DNA of 64,000 nt from Laccaria trichodermophora (Eukaryota > Basidiomycota > Agaricomycetes > Agaricales > Hydnangiaceae), in assembly GCA_018417955.1 (NCBI GenBank), contig JACTVC010000029.1:620001-684000 (forward strand). The letters are read 5' to 3'. This document shows, piece after piece, positions 47,931-58,746 of this stretch. Position 1 is the first letter of the stretch. Each line of letters begins with the position of its first letter. Below the pieces are notes generated by a model. That model was not told the DNA's origin. It did no database searches and was given only the letters and a program-made list of their open reading frames with translations. A program made the translations under genes and the position numbers.

Positions 47931-48720
47931 CCATGGGCCATGTATTACTTTTGTACATGCAGGTTGAATATTTCTTTCGGATACTCAATCTCCCATCCAT
48001 TTCTTCATATCTCATGGATGTTAAAATTGATGCTCCGGACATTCCAGTGATTTCAAATTTGCTGGATGCATGACAATGCCCCAGACATTTCGGATTTTCC
48101 CCGGACATATATCCGCACGTCCTCCCTATTGTTGACTGTGCATTTCGGGCTTTCCGGTAATCGCTCACAGGTCGTTCCACTGGTTTGACCTTCACCATGG
48201 GGCTTTTGATCCATTTTCCTTGTGTCCTTCATATATTACATCTACGCTTCGGGGGTTCCGCTCATCGTTACTCCCGCATGTCCTTCATATTGTTGACTGT
48301 GCATTTCGGGCATTCCGCTAATTGTCAAGCGGTCTTTCCACATGTCAGTACCTCTGTGTTGCAGGGTTTGTGATAACAGTTACACAGTCTTGCCTTGTGT
48401 CCTTCATAATGTTACTCTACATTGCGGGGCTTCCACTAATGGTTACATTGGAAAATCAAAGTCATACTAGGATTCACCCCACCTTTGGTCCCATTGCGTG
48501 TACATGGTTTAGGCCATCTATAACTCTGTAGCTTATAAGGTCAATGTAAGGTGGCTGATATCCTGGGCCTCACTTTCATTCCATAGGTCCTGACATACAT
48601 TGGTCCCACCTATGGTGCCATGCCCTATACGGGCATTGGGCCCATTTGGGTAGCGCTATGAGCCATAGGACAATTGTCCGTTTCTATTGTTATGGTATCA
48701 TAGTGTTACCTGTGTCTACT
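47931..48720 (+). repeat. Arm-related unique sequence, diverged
   Basis: Two units of gttgactgtgcatttcggg (48132, 48291) and then, at 48595-48700, a match to the inner part of the arms (gggcccattt, gagccataggacaattgtcc, tttctattgttatggt). With the preceding satellite this makes a third, older copy of the arm unit. Confidence 0.6.
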
Positions 48721-48838
48721 TGTGCTTTGGGATGCTGAACACCCAGTCACAGATCCCGGTAACAAAGGATAAGCCATCCAACACTTCAAAGTCCGTTGAA
48801 TTTGCACCAGCTGACCATGCAAGCTATAGGACTGGAAA

Positions 48839-48926
48839 ATCACAACCGTTTGGAACGTTCTATAGTTTGTTCGAATCACATTGACAATACGATTCGAGTG
48901 AACTATAGATCGTTCCAAACGGACGT
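48839..48926. repeat. Hairpin (perfect-looking palindrome, ~37-bp arms)
   Basis: Left arm ccgtttggaacgttctatag, right arm ctatagatcgttccaaacgg, with further pairing ttgttcgaatca/gattcgagtg and a loop of about 11 nt. Could be a tiny foldback element or a hairpin prec ursor-like transcript; no flanking duplication is clear. Confidence 0.65.
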
Positions 48927-48999
48927 AATCCGCAATTCCTACAGCTGGCACAAGCCATCAAACATATCAGAGTCAGCTGCTAGTCCGCTGGATTTGCAC

Positions 49000-50650
49000 C
49001 ATGCAAGCCATTGCAAAAGGTGACGTCCTTTAACTCGTGCCATCCCCTGAGTCTCAATCTCTTGCTCAGTGTTGGTTCCCAGCAGCTGCACCACAGTTTT
49101 CTGACTTTCGCACATGCGATGCTTCAAGGGGTGCTGAGTGAAACCTGGCTGAATTTCTTTGGACATGGGCTTGAGTTCCAGAATGTACTCAACGAGAACG
49201 CGAACCCAATGCAATGATTATTGGATTGCGTGTATATGAATCCAGTTAATATCCGCCCTGATGCTTTCGACAGTCACGGTAGTGCATTTCTTCTCAGCGA
49301 CGTGTGCAAGGTGACTTTGTAAATCAAAAGCTCCAGATTTGCAATCGTCAAGCCGTATTGCCATTGCTGCCGTCCCGACCTTTAGAATACTTTCACATGA
49401 AATCCCCCCTTCGTATACCAGCTTTCAATGCTCTTCAAATACTCTTCGACATTGTCGAGCACTAGACACCACTCGGTTTCTCCCCACTCCGTCGCATTCT
49501 TAACCGAGTCTCTTAGACAAGCAAAGCTTGAACCAGTCAAGGTGTTGAGGGCCCTACACACAGTTGTGTCACTTGGAATGTTCCCAAACCTACTGTAGAC
49601 GTGTTTGATGAGGATGTGTGATTTAGCAGCAAAGTGTCATCTGCCGAGCGCCAGTGCAAGTCTCCATTTGCATAATGATTCCACGCAAGTATAAAATAGC
49701 CCCGACTGGTATCTAATTGAACAAGATAAGTATGGCCATGTAGAAGTTGGGCAAGGAGACACTTACGATGGGATGGGGCCAACGTGAAGGAACCGAGTGA
49801 CAGCCAAGCCATGAGCAGTCCCGCAAGGATCATCCTTTTCACGAATAGGGTTGTAGATAGAATCCGGAGGAATTCTCTGATCATGTCAAAGCCTGAGTCT
49901 CCTATGATCTCTTCCATTCATTCAAATTTTGCGTCCAATTTTTGTGCGTTATCCTGTGGAGCTCGAATTGGCCGTTGTTGACTCCAAGATTTACCAGCGT
50001 TGCTGACAGGAGAGCTGGGAGTTGAATGTGAGGTGGAATGTGAGGAGGGCAGAAAGGTTTCGGGGGAAGATAGAGCAGGTTAAAAACATTTGTATGCCCC
50101 TCCAGGCTCCGCAATGATGTATTGTTGTCATCTTGATGGACGGATGCCACCCTCGAACCCCCACATCCCGCCATGAATCTCCCAGACCTCAACACAATGT
50201 ATCGCACCGCATCTCTATGTGCAGATCGCATATGGATTGTCGGATGGCATTGGCCAATGTTGAGAACCTGCAATAGGCAAGAATCAAAAAATTAGTCAAG
50301 TCATTTGAGACCCTACGCATGAAGAAGTACTTAACCGTTTGTTTGGAGCCACCATCGTGTCGACTCAACATACCCATTTCAGCCAATCAGTATCTGGGCA
50401 AGATGTCTCCTCCTCAGACTTCTGTTGTTTAAAGTTTAGGTTGATGTATGCATCGGAGCAACTGCTTGCGGTCAATGTGTGAAGATCAGGTGAAGGATTC
50501 GGCATACCTTCGTCATGCACTCGTTTCATTGAATCACAACCTCACCGCCTGCATCCACCTCTCCAAAACTCGTTATGATGTATCGACGTCCGGCAAACGC
50601 ATTGTCGATGTGCTGGAAGTTGGTCTCTTGTTGTAGCTTTTGGATGTAAG
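49000..50650 (-). pseudogene. Gene remnant (minus strand), unidentified
   Basis: Several minus-strand frames could be exons of a dead gene: 49917-49537 (ILSTTLFVKRMILAGLLMAW then WNHYANGDLHW), 50273-49902 (NIGQCHPTIHMRSAHRDAV), 50386-50189 (GGSKQTVKYFFMRR ... CDLHIEMRCDTLC). Splice-like gtaagt/cag motifs lie between them but no join keeps frame. I do not recognise the family. Together with pieces at 52.4-52.6, 54.3-54.5 and 55.7-56.7 kb it may be one gene broken by insertions. Confidence 0.35.
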
Positions 50651-50896
50651 TGAGTGTTACATCACTCTTGATTACTTACTTTGCGCACTACCACTTTCTG
50701 AGGGTTTCCCGGCCTATCCTATGCCTTGAGCACTGATCCTTGAAATAAGATGTAAGTGTTTGTCATTGTGAGAGTATGTGAACTTACCTCTGAGTTTTAG
50801 CCATCATCGCCTTCAATCCAAGGATCAGCACAACATATTGAGATCCTTAAAACATGCTGGGAATGTCTTTGATGTCCTGTCAATCTGCCACACATT

Positions 50897-51536
50897 TGGT
50901 GTTTGAAAGTCTGGTCCGGTCTGGTTATTGAGCCCTTGAGGGCTCTAACCGAGACCGAGACCGGTTACCTTGTGCCACAAAACCCAAAATAACCGAACCG
51001 GACTGCTACTAACCGATATAATTGGTTAGTAACGGTTAGCAGTTGGTTACATGACCGGTCCTAACCAGTTATTTCTCTGTACTAACATAATTACAAATGT
51101 ATATTATATTTCTAATACACGCATTTCATAAACAACCTCGCAGGTCGAGTACACCCGACCTGTGAGCGTTTCTCATGGATGATTGCCATTGTTGTATCAA
51201 TGTCACATTATCACACATGTGACGACAGGAAAATACTCACTTAAATTTCAATTCACCATAAATATGTCAATTCTCCACTAAAAAATATGATTTTTGGATC
51301 GTTAGAAAGTGTTTAAACAGGGGAATATTTGTGTGTAATGTTAGGACACAAAGACCGGTTATAACCGGTCCTAACCGGTTTTTGTTTGGTCTTGAATATT
51401 TTGGGATGACACCTAACCACTAACCAGACCGTGGTTATGGTTAGGATCGGTTAGGTAATTTTTGCAGTTCTGATCAGTTATGGTTTGGTCCAGTCTCGGT
51501 TATTTTCCAGTTAACTAACCTAACTTCCAAACACTA
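50897..51536. mobile_element. hAT-like MITE 1
   Basis: 640 bp, flanked by the 8-bp duplication CACACATT (50889-50896 and 51537-51544). Termini TGGTGTTTGAAAGTC and, inverted, TAGTGTTTGGAAGTTAG. Interior is palindromic and rich in accggt words (ggtcctaaccggtt). The 8-bp duplication and TAG-TG start fit the hAT superfamily. No coding capacity. Confidence 0.85.
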
Positions 51537-51778
51537 CACACATTGTGGCTTTCATTTTATGCGGATTTGAGTGTTGAATAATTACTTGCTGCTTTTAAAT
51601 GTCCCATTATTGCCGTTTATCCACCTCGCAAGTCGCCAGTCTGTCATCAAGCTGCAACTTATGCATGTATGGTAAGGTCGTATTCATGGACTTATCTCTA
51701 AAGTCTACCCATGGTTTCTGAAGCGCGTGGATTTCTGTAAGTGTTCAGCCTTCAGATAAGATTCTGACTAGTGCTTGA

Positions 51779-52361
51779 AAGTCCAGTCCAGTCCGGTTTT
51801 TTGACCCAAAACAAAAAGACTGAGACCCAGACCGGTCCACACAATTCCTAAAACCTCAAAAGACCAGACCAGGACCGGTCTTTTGCAAGACTGCGGTCTT
51901 TTTCGGTCTTTGGACCGGTCTTGGTCCAGACTGGTTACAACCAGTTCAAGACCAGTTTTTCAGCTAAATATGCCATACATATTGCAATTGTGAGTTGGTA
52001 ACTTTATTAACATTCATCGTAGCTTCTAAACGAGTGCAAGAACGTTAAATTATGTTGAGAATTGATGTATATACAAAAATACTAAGGTACATCTGCTATT
52101 TTCACGAAATATTTTACAGTTTTTTATGTATCTTTGTCAGTTTTTATCCTAAAAATATGATCTTAGGTGTGTTTTGAAGGGTTTTTATGTAGGTACAAAA
52201 GACCAATCTTAACCGACAAGACCAGTCCATGTAAACCGGTTTTTTTGCGGTCTTGTGATTTCAAATCTGAGAGACCAAGACTGCAGGTCCGGTCTTTTGC
52301 AGTCTTGGTCCGGTCCAGTTGTGGTCTTTTTCCAGTCTTGGGACTGGACTTCCAAGCACTA
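51779..52361. mobile_element. hAT-like MITE 2
   Basis: 583 bp, duplication ATTCTGAC (51771-51778 and 52362-52369). Termini TAGTGCTTGAAAGTCC and, inverted, TAGTGCTTGGAAGTCC. Same family as MITE 1 and 3 but with ccggtc-rich interior (gaccggtcttttgc). Confidence 0.9.
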
Positions 52362-52597
52362 ATTCTGACACGTATTTGCTGATTGATGAATTCAGCAGGA
52401 CGACCTGTTTGTTACAGTGGAGAAAGTTGTGCTTTATGTGTTGTCAACTGGCAGATAGATGTGTTTGTTGTTGTCGTGTCGATAGGAAATTTATGGGGAG
52501 TAGCTACTCATCCAGTTGACTTTGTATTGAAAATTACCACCTACACCAGAATCACAGACATTTACTAACCTTCTTCAAGCAACTCAGTGGGTGCGCG

Positions 52598-54320
52598 CAG
52601 TACTTATCAGTCCCCCACTGATTCCTGCAGGACTCTCAGGATTCCTGAGGATTCCTGAGGATTCCTGCAGGACTACACCATAATTTTGGCAAATTTGAGT
52701 TTTAGGAGAAAAATTCTGTCAAGTCCTCAGGATTCCTGAGGACTACATGACATTTAACCATCTGTGACATCTTTAAACACTTCCTCTAACTTCCTTAATG
52801 AACTTAACTCTATTTCCCTCCTTAACACATTCAGATATCAATACATAGTAGAATTTAATTATATTTTAAATGACATCAAAATTACTTTACAAGTATATTA
52901 CAGGGAGGGGGGAAGGAGGGACAGACAGGAAGGGGGGTACAGACAGGGTAGAAAGGAGGACAGGAAAGGGAGAACAGAGAGGAAGGGAGATAGAGAGAAA
53001 TGGGGGACAGACAGACAGAAATGGTGACAGACAGGGAGGGAGGATAGATAGGGAAAGAGGACAGACAGGGAGGGGGGACAAACAGGGAGGGAGGACAGAC
53101 AGGGCAGGAGGACAGACAGAGAGGGGGGACAGACAGGGAGGGAGGACAGACAGGGAGGGAGGACAGACAGGAAGGAAGGATAGAAAGGGAGGGGGGACAT
53201 ACTGGGGGTGGGCACTCATTGCCGCTCGTCGGTGGCGGCCTCGTTCGCCGTTCGTCGGCAGTGGTGGGGGGGTCGTGTCTGTCTGTGGGTGCGCGTTGTC
53301 CGCGGGCGCTCGTCGTTCGTGCGTGGGGGGTCGTCGTCCATGTGTGGGCATCGTCGTACATGGGGGGCTCGTTGTCATCCGTGGGTGCTCGTGGGTGCTC
53401 GTTGTCCGTGGGCGCTCGTCGTTCGCGGGTACGGGGTTGTCGTTTTCCGTGGGTGGGGTTGTTGTCGTTGTCCGTGGGCGCTCGTCGTTCGTGGGCGCTC
53501 GTCGTTCGTGGGTGGTGGCGGAAGGGGTGCTGGTGTGGTTGTGGTGGCTCGTCGCGGGGTCCCGTTCGTTGTCGAAAAAGTCGCCGTCGACGTGGCATAC
53601 CCGGATGGGCATGCCACGTCAGCGGTTTGGTGGTGGCGCCGTTTGTTGGGCGCCGCCGCCGTTTCCGTTCTTCGCCGTCGCAGTCAGCATCGGTGGGTGG
53701 GCCGTCGTGGTGTGTCGTGGTGGTGGGGTTGTCGTCCCTCGTCGTGGGGTCATGGGCGTTCGTCGTCGAGAAAATCACCGTCGACGCGGCACACCCAGAT
53801 GGGTGTGCCACGTCATCCGTTTGGTGGTGGCGCCGTTTGTGGGGCACCACCACCGTTGTCGTTGTCGATGTCGTCGTTGTCGTTGTCGTTGTCTGTTGTG
53901 GCCGTCGTCGTCGTCGTCGTGGGCGAGTGGTGGTGGGTGGTGATGAAAGAGAGAGGTGGTGGTGATGAAAGAGAGAGGTGGTGGTGATGAAAGAGAGAGG
54001 TGGTGGTGATGAAAGAGAGAGGTGACGTGACGTGTCACATATGAAAACCATCATCAACAAACATCTGCACGGGATGCATCACATCACGTGATGCATTCCA
54101 AGCACATGTTTGTGGGTCATGTGACTCATCACATGCATCAATCCTGGGACTAGTCCTGTCTGAAAATCCTCAGGACTGTCTTCAGTCCTCAGGAATGGAC
54201 CCCCACAGGACTGAAAAAATTGGCTGGTACATCAGCCAATACTCAGTCCTGGGACTGTGCAAGAATCCTCAGGAATCCTCAGGAATCCTGCAGGAATCAG
54301 TGGGGGACAATAAAGACCTC
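52598..54320 (+). mobile_element. Non-autonomous KDZ-family element, 1723 bp
   Basis: Duplication GGTGCGCG on both sides (52590-52597, 54321-54328). Left end cagtacttatcagtccccc, right end gggggacaataaagacctc. Interior order mirrors the 5775-bp element: attcctgaggattcc repeats, AT-rich strip, purine tract (52905-53195, gggacagacaggga units), cgttcgtggg tract, then four copies of gatgaaagagagaggtggtg (53941-54020). No transposase. Long frames on both strands across it are composition artefacts. Confidence 0.9.
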
Positions 54321-54518
54321 GGTGCGCGAGATGTTGCGAACCTCTTGAGGACACTGTTGATGACCACAAGCAACAGCACATAGATACAAGTTCGCGATGG
54401 CACTTTTGCCTAGAGCCAGATGGATGGCAGGCTGCGGAGCATATTGCAGAGTTACTTCATGGGTAACGAGTCAATGTGATGGAGCTAGTGCTTGTCGTCA
54501 ACAACTGGTAGCTGCCAT

Positions 54519-55690
54519 AAAAAAACTTGATCAGCTACTGTGAATGAATGAAATGCATTTTCATTCATTCACGGCAACTGTTTCATTCAAGATAATTCAT
54601 TCTGTTTCATTCATTCCTGGTGACGATTTCATTCATTCCTGGCAATGATTTCATTCATTTCATTTCATTCATTCATGGCAACAACTTCATTTTTTATTTC
54701 ATTCCACCATGGCAACTGTTTCACTCATTGCTTTACAGTGGTTGTGCTCACTGTTGGTGACAACGTTGGGCACTGTTTTCAGGGTCCAGGGCGCATTTCC
54801 AAATAAGAAAATATGCGCTTTTTCAAAATGAAAAATAGCAATAAAATAGGGGAAAAATCAGAAAAGAATGGGGGATGGTGCTCACTGTTAGTGATGACAT
54901 CAGGGTCTGTTTTCAGGGTCCAGGGTGCATTGCCAAATATGGTAGAATAGCTGGAAAATAGCCAAAAAATCAGAAAAAAATGGGGGATGGTGCTTACTGT
55001 TGGTGATGACATTGGGGTTGTTTTCAGGGTCCAGGGTGCATTGCCAAATATGGTAATATATCCAAAAAATATCCAAAAAATCAGGAAAAAAATGGCAGGG
55101 TGGTGCTCACTGGTGGTGATTACATTGGGGTTGTTTTCAGGGTCCAGAGCACATTTCCAAATATGGTAATATATCCAAAAATAGCCAGAAAATAGCAAAA
55201 AAAATTGGAAAAACATATGAATGGTGTACAGAACATCAGGCACTGCCTTCAGGGTTCATCCCAAAAGGGAAATATGACCTGGCTTGACTAAAAGTGAAGA
55301 AAAGCAAGATGAGAATGATTTTACCTATCAGGGTCCATGTAATGGGATGTTGGGATGATGGTCACATGACCCATTACCAAAAATGGTCAAAAAACTAAAG
55401 TTGTAGCCCTACACTGTAGCTTCCTGAATGTAGTGTGTGCTATTTCATTAGAAAAGTTTGTATTGTCTGCTTTTTGAGACTACAAAAGTTTGTAGTGTGC
55501 GCTTTTTCATTAGAAAAGTTTGAATTGTCAATGAATGAAATGAAATGAATGAAATCATTGCCAGGAATGAATGAAATCGTCGCCAGGAATGAATGAAACA
55601 GAATGAATTATCTTGAATGAAACAGTTGCCGTGAATGAATGAAAATGCATTTCATTCATTCATGGTAGCTGATCAAGTTTTGCCACGGCA
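54519..55690. mobile_element. Inverted-repeat element, 1172 bp
   Basis: Flanked by GCTGCCAT (54511-54518, 55691-55698). Terminal inverted repeats of ~160 bp start near aacttgatcagcta and are made of ttcattcattc words. Inside, four tandem ~115-bp units around ttttcagggtccagg, gcattgccaaatatgg, atgggggatggtgctcac (54770-55245), then the dispersed repeat shared with 42590-43290. No transposase. 8-bp duplication would fit hAT or KDZ; not assigned. Confidence 0.8.
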
Positions 55691-55699
55691 GCTGCCATA

Positions 55700-55944
55700 A
55701 ATGCATTGATGTAGAATGCAGCTACTAGTGCGTCATCGTCGTCGTAAAAGGCTGGAGCATGAAGTGCCTGGCGAAGTGAAGAAGAATAGTAGTCAAGTAT
55801 GAGAAGTAAATACAACTCACTTCCATGGAGAGTCATCGGATAGCATTGAAAACTCCAAAGCCAAGCATTAGTGGGGTCATGCCTTTGTAGCACGTCTCAT
55901 GCAAGTCATGGACAATGTCGACAAGAAGTGTTCTGTGCACCAGA
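55700..55944 (-). pseudogene. Gene remnant, minus strand
   Basis: Reads, on the minus strand, DIVHDLHETCYKGMTPLM, GFGVFNAIR, stop, SMEV, a gtgagt donor and then LLILDYYSSSLRQALHA, DDDDALVAAFYINAFMAA up to the inserted 1172-bp element. The frame continues left of that element (54510-54330) with TSC, stop, RQALAPSH, stop, LVTHEVTLQYAPQPA. This shows a single gene interrupted by insertion. Family not recognised. Confidence 0.5.
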
Positions 55945-55952
55945 CTGGTAAG

Positions 55953-56520
55953 TAGTGTTTGAAAGTCTGGTTCGGTTCAGTTTTTTGATGCCCAGGGGCG
56001 TTAACTGTAACCGTAACCAGTCTGCCTTTTCCCCAGAAATCAAAAGACCAGACCGCAGACCGCGGTCTTTTGCGGTCTATAGACCGGTTTCGGTCTGCAT
56101 CAGTTTTAACCGGTTTATGACCGGTCTTTAGGCCAATATTTTAAAATTATGAATCGTTAAATTTATTAACATCTCTAATAGCTTCAAAACGAGCCCAAGA
56201 ACGTTAAATTCCATTAGGAATTGATGCTTCTATAAAATAAGTCTGGTACATCTATTATTCCCAAAAGTATTTTACATTTTAATTCATATCTCTCTCGTTT
56301 TTTTACCAAATCGTACGTTCTTGGGTGCGTTTTAAAGGGTATTTAAGGGGTTACAAAAGACCGGTCCAAACCGGTCAAGGCCGGTTCACGTTAACCAGTT
56401 TTTTTGCGGTCTTTACATTTCAAAAATAAAAGACCATAACCGCAGGTCCGGTCTTTTGCGGTCTTGGTCCAGTCTGGTTACGGTCTTTTTCCAGTCACGA
56501 GACCAGACTTCCAAACACTA
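55953..56520. mobile_element. hAT-like MITE 3
   Basis: 568 bp, duplication CTGGTAAG (55945-55952 and 56521-56528). Termini TAGTGTTTGAAAGTCTGG and, inverted, TAGTGTTTGGAAGTCTGG. Interior resembles MITE 2 (tttgcggtct, accggtc). It sits at a probable splice acceptor of the minus-strand gene remnant. Confidence 0.9.
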
Positions 56521-56729
56521 CTGGTAAGTCAATGAAAGAAAGAAATTGAGTTTATCCAAGACACACCAATAGCTGAGGTGTATGGTGATGTTACCCAATG
56601 TCAGGAATGAATCACCTGCATCTGTCCTGGAGGCTTGTTGGGATATGGAGGGTCCACTTGTCACAAGGCCGAAAGCCTAGAAGAAATCAACAGTGAGTAC
56701 CTACGTATTCACGCGAAATAAGCAGACAT
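56521..56729 (-). pseudogene. Gene remnant between MITE 3 and KDZ copy 2
   Basis: Minus strand: after a possible acceptor, AFGLVTSGPSISQQASRTDA, then a gtgatt donor. Too short to classify; likely an upstream exon of the remnant at 55700-55944. The last eight bases (gcagacat) are the target duplication of KDZ copy 2. Confidence 0.35.
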
Positions 56730-57129
56730 GAGGTCTTTACCATCCCCCATGAGTTCCGGCGGATTCCAAGCGGAATGTCGGAATTCCATGCAATTCCGAC
56801 GGAAACTAGTTAGCTGGAGCCTCAGCCATTCTGGTTTCCAATTCCATGGAAATTCCAATGGAATCCGATGGAATCTGGTGGAAATGGTCGGAATCCAGGA
56901 GCCTCCCGGAACAGTTTCCATTGGAATTCCAACGAGATTCCATGAGTATATTCCAGTCAAATTCCAACAGATTCCGAGAGATTCCAATGGATTCCAATAT
57001 TTGTTGTTGTTATTATAATATATAAAAAAATAAGTGGATGCATAAGGATTGAACTCTAGCCTCGGGAAATGTCACGTGAAGTCTGAGTAGCAATATTTCC
57101 GCTACACTATAAGGCTGTTAAAGTTCTTA

Positions 57130-58060
57130 CAACATTTATTCCATACAACCCACCCTCACGGCCACCTTCCTAAACGAGTCGCGGTGTTCGCCGGTGTCAC
57201 CATCAGCGTCTCTGTTTTCCTATCAACCACCACCACCACCACCCTCACGGCCACCTTCCTAAACGAGTCGCGGCGTTCGCCGGCGTCACCATCAGCGTCT
57301 CCGTTTTCCTATCAACCACCACCACCACCACCACCACCACCACTGTCACCACGACCAGCGCGGTCCCTCCACGCCTCTCGATCACGCCCGTTTACGAACG
57401 CGAGGACGACGTAGCAGCAGCAGCAGCATCAGAAGCCACGTACGTACCCCCCAATCCCCCGCAATCCCCATCCACACTAATCAAATGAGCGCCAGAGCAG
57501 CCACCCGTCGTCTACGGCCAATGTGTGCCACGTAACGCACACTGAAACCAGGTAAGCGTTCCAGAAGGAACCGCAAACGCCCTCGCTAACGAGACAGGTC
57601 CCCAGTGCCCGTTAACGGGTTCCACGTCACCATCCCCCATCCCCGCTCCACGTCATCCAACCCCATCCAACCCCATCCATGCTCGTCAACAACCGTTGGC
57701 GTGCATCTGACACGTCGACACCCTCCTGAACCCATCAATGCCCATCCAAACTCATCGACGCCCATCCCAATCCGTCAACGCCGCCGCGACGCCCTCATTT
57801 ACATCCACCAGGACGGATTTGCGGCGCATCCACACCATTCACAGCCACCGACACCCACTTCAATACCACGACATCAACATTTGACCCCTCCACACCCAAC
57901 AACGCCCAATTGCAGTCCCCGTGAGCCATCCAAGCCCAATCCGAACCCATCCAAGCCCATCCAAGCCCATCCATACCCATACCGAGCCCATCCAAGCCCA
58001 TCCGAACCCATCCGCACGCGCGCTCATCCATGTGCGCTCGTCCGCACTCATCCACATGCA
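57130..58060 (+). other. GC-rich segment in KDZ copy 2, possible captured gene fragment
   Basis: Contains two direct ~84-bp repeats (57152-57235, 57236-57320: ccctcacggccaccttccta, cgtctctgttttcctatc). The plus frame reads AGVTISVSVFLSTTTTTT then SAVPPRLSITPVYERED, like a Thr-rich secreted or membrane protein exon, with gtacgt and gtaagc donors after it. Then cccatccaagc-type low complexity to 58060. Composition differs from the rest of the element, so host DNA capture is possible. Confidence 0.4.
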
Positions 58061-58746
58061 CTCGTCTGCGCTTATTCGTGCGTGCGTGTCTGTTCTCTTT
58101 TGTTTTTGTGTCTTCGCTGAGCTGTTTTTTCTTTGCTTCTCCATCTCTGCTCACCTCTGCTTTGTCTCTGCCAGGTTTTGCCAGGCCCTGTCTGATTCAT
58201 CAACAGCTTGTCATCTTGTCCCTTACCTGTCTATTTTTTTTTTGTCTCTGCTTAGGGCTTGTACTTGGGTGTTTTTTGCTTGTGTGATCCTGTCCATATC
58301 CATCTGTTGATTTTTTACCTGTTTGATTCCTGCTGTGTGTTTTGTATTGTACATCTACATCAAGTCATCTCTGCACCCTCCTGCTGTGCTTTTTGTATTG
58401 CACACCTTTGTCAAGTTGTCTTTGCACACTCCTGCTGTTCCTGTCATTGTAAATTTGTGTAAAGTCATTCCTGTGTTGACAATCTCTATCTGTTCACGTT
58501 TCGTGTGCTCCTGCCTATCTGAGTTACCATCTGAATTTTGAACTGGTTCTTTAACTGTTCGTTTTCATCCTTGTTTGCATCTGTGTCAGATTCTGATGTG
58601 GAAGTTGTGCATATAGACACGCCTACTTGGATTTTCCATTGGGCGTTTGTCTGTCTTGGTCCATTATCATCCATCTTGGTCTCCATTCAGCTGTCTTTTT
58701 CTGTAAATCTATATTAGTTTTGTGTTCATATAAGTAGCAAGCAACT
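58061..58746 (+). promoter_or_regulatory. Leader region of KDZ copy 2 ORF1
   Basis: T-rich plus strand (tgtttttgtgtcttcgc, tttttttttgtctctgc) leading to the ORF1 ATG at 58747. Repeated tcctgctgt words. No gene; probable promoter and 5' leader. Confidence 0.35.

Noticed and set aside
52870..54060. Overlapping 240-390-codon frames on both strands
   Set aside because: Same cause: low-complexity DNA of the 1723-bp element.
57605..58310. Pro/His/Ser-rich frames
   Set aside because: cccatcc low-complexity DNA and T-rich leader within KDZ copy 2.
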